Source: Galactobacter valiniphilus
Lineage (GTDB): Bacteria; Actinomycetota; Actinomycetes; Actinomycetales; Micrococcaceae
Assembly (NCBI RefSeq): GCF_003575975.1
Contig: NZ_QQXK01000022.1
Location: 1-61,701, forward strand
Reading direction: 5' to 3'
Length of the DNA: 61,701 nt
This document shows positions 61,695-61,701 of this stretch, piece by piece (within the stretch, counting starts at the first letter, position 1; each line of letters begins with the position of its first letter). The notes beneath the pieces were generated by a model. That model did no database searches. It was not told the origin of the DNA and worked only from the letters and a program-made list of their open reading frames with translations. Made by a program: the position numbers and the translations under genes.

Positions 61695-61701
61695 ATGCCC
61701 C
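61695..61701 (+). CDS. Start of a gene cut off by the window edge
   Basis: ATGCCC lies 5 bases after a clear GGAGG ribosome site (61685-61689). Only two codons are visible, so the product is unknown. Some actinobacterial IS481-type transposases begin Met-Pro-His, which would fit ATGCCCCA, but that is speculation. Confidence 0.35.

Overview
This 61.7-kb window is a high-GC, actinobacterial core-chromosome segment. GC-rich codon use, long overlapping reading frames, ATGA start/stop overlaps, GTG starts and leaderless -10 motifs (TAnnnT 6-7 bases before a start) all fit. The gene order (rpe - rib operon - hisEG - hisF - hisI - trpE...trpA - lgt - gltBD - pyk ... polA - rpsA - coaE - uvrB ... uvrA - uvrC) is what I know from Micrococcaceae (Arthrobacter/Micrococcus/Kocuria-like Micrococcales). 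The family is an inference from gene order and protein motifs, not from a database search.

Layout. 1-620: six minus-strand tRNA genes (Gly x3 identical, Val x2 identical, Cys). 827-5656: a PD-(D/E)XK nuclease-like protein, then def-fmt-rsmB and rpe. 5657-10460: a decayed SRPBCC-type gene, an FMN riboswitch and the riboflavin operon ribM-ribD-ribE-ribBA-ribH. 10581-13866: histidine genes hisE, hisG, hisF and hisI around a DinB-like gene. 13947-20670: trpE, two small membrane-protein genes, trpC, trpB, trpA and lgt, almost all overlapping or closely spaced. 21120-28794: gltB-gltD and pyk. 28949-33621: an ANTAR response regulator, tRNA-Leu, a PiT phosphate transporter with a small membrane partner, a Tat-exported protein of unknown function and a hotdog thioesterase. 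33641-39856: polA, an Eis-type acetyltransferase, rpsA and a small conserved protein. 39883-48098: an RsmC/RlmG-like methyltransferase, a YigZ protein, coaE, uvrB, a Mn2+ (yybP-ykoY) riboswitch with terC, and an MFS transporter. 48177-61546: a proline-iminopeptidase-like hydrolase, a lipoprotein, a Ski2-like helicase, a Tam-like methyltransferase, an MBL hydrolase, a GntR regulator, a SRPBCC protein, uvrA, a HAD phosphatase, plsC and uvrC. The last 70 bases hold an inverted repeat and a start codon that may be the edge of another gene or a mobile element.

Most notable biology. The riboflavin operon keeps its FMN riboswitch, an intact RibM-type importer, ribE and ribH. Two of its biosynthetic genes are broken as written: ribD has an in-frame TGA between its deaminase and reductase domains, and ribBA has a one-base frameshift in a G run inside the DHBP-synthase domain. 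Several residues that are near-invariant in these families are also changed. Just upstream, a SRPBCC-family gene is frameshifted and truncated. Together this looks like a riboflavin pathway decaying into a salvage-only locus, although the two frameshifts (each a GGGG run where GGGGG would restore the frame) must be checked against reads. A second pattern is that polA, uvrA, uvrB, uvrC and at least six other genes have a TAnnnT hexamer 6-7 bases from the start, which predicts leaderless mRNAs.

The rest is well-conserved housekeeping. I did not find CRISPR arrays, phage genes, toxin-antitoxin pairs or a complete insertion sequence.
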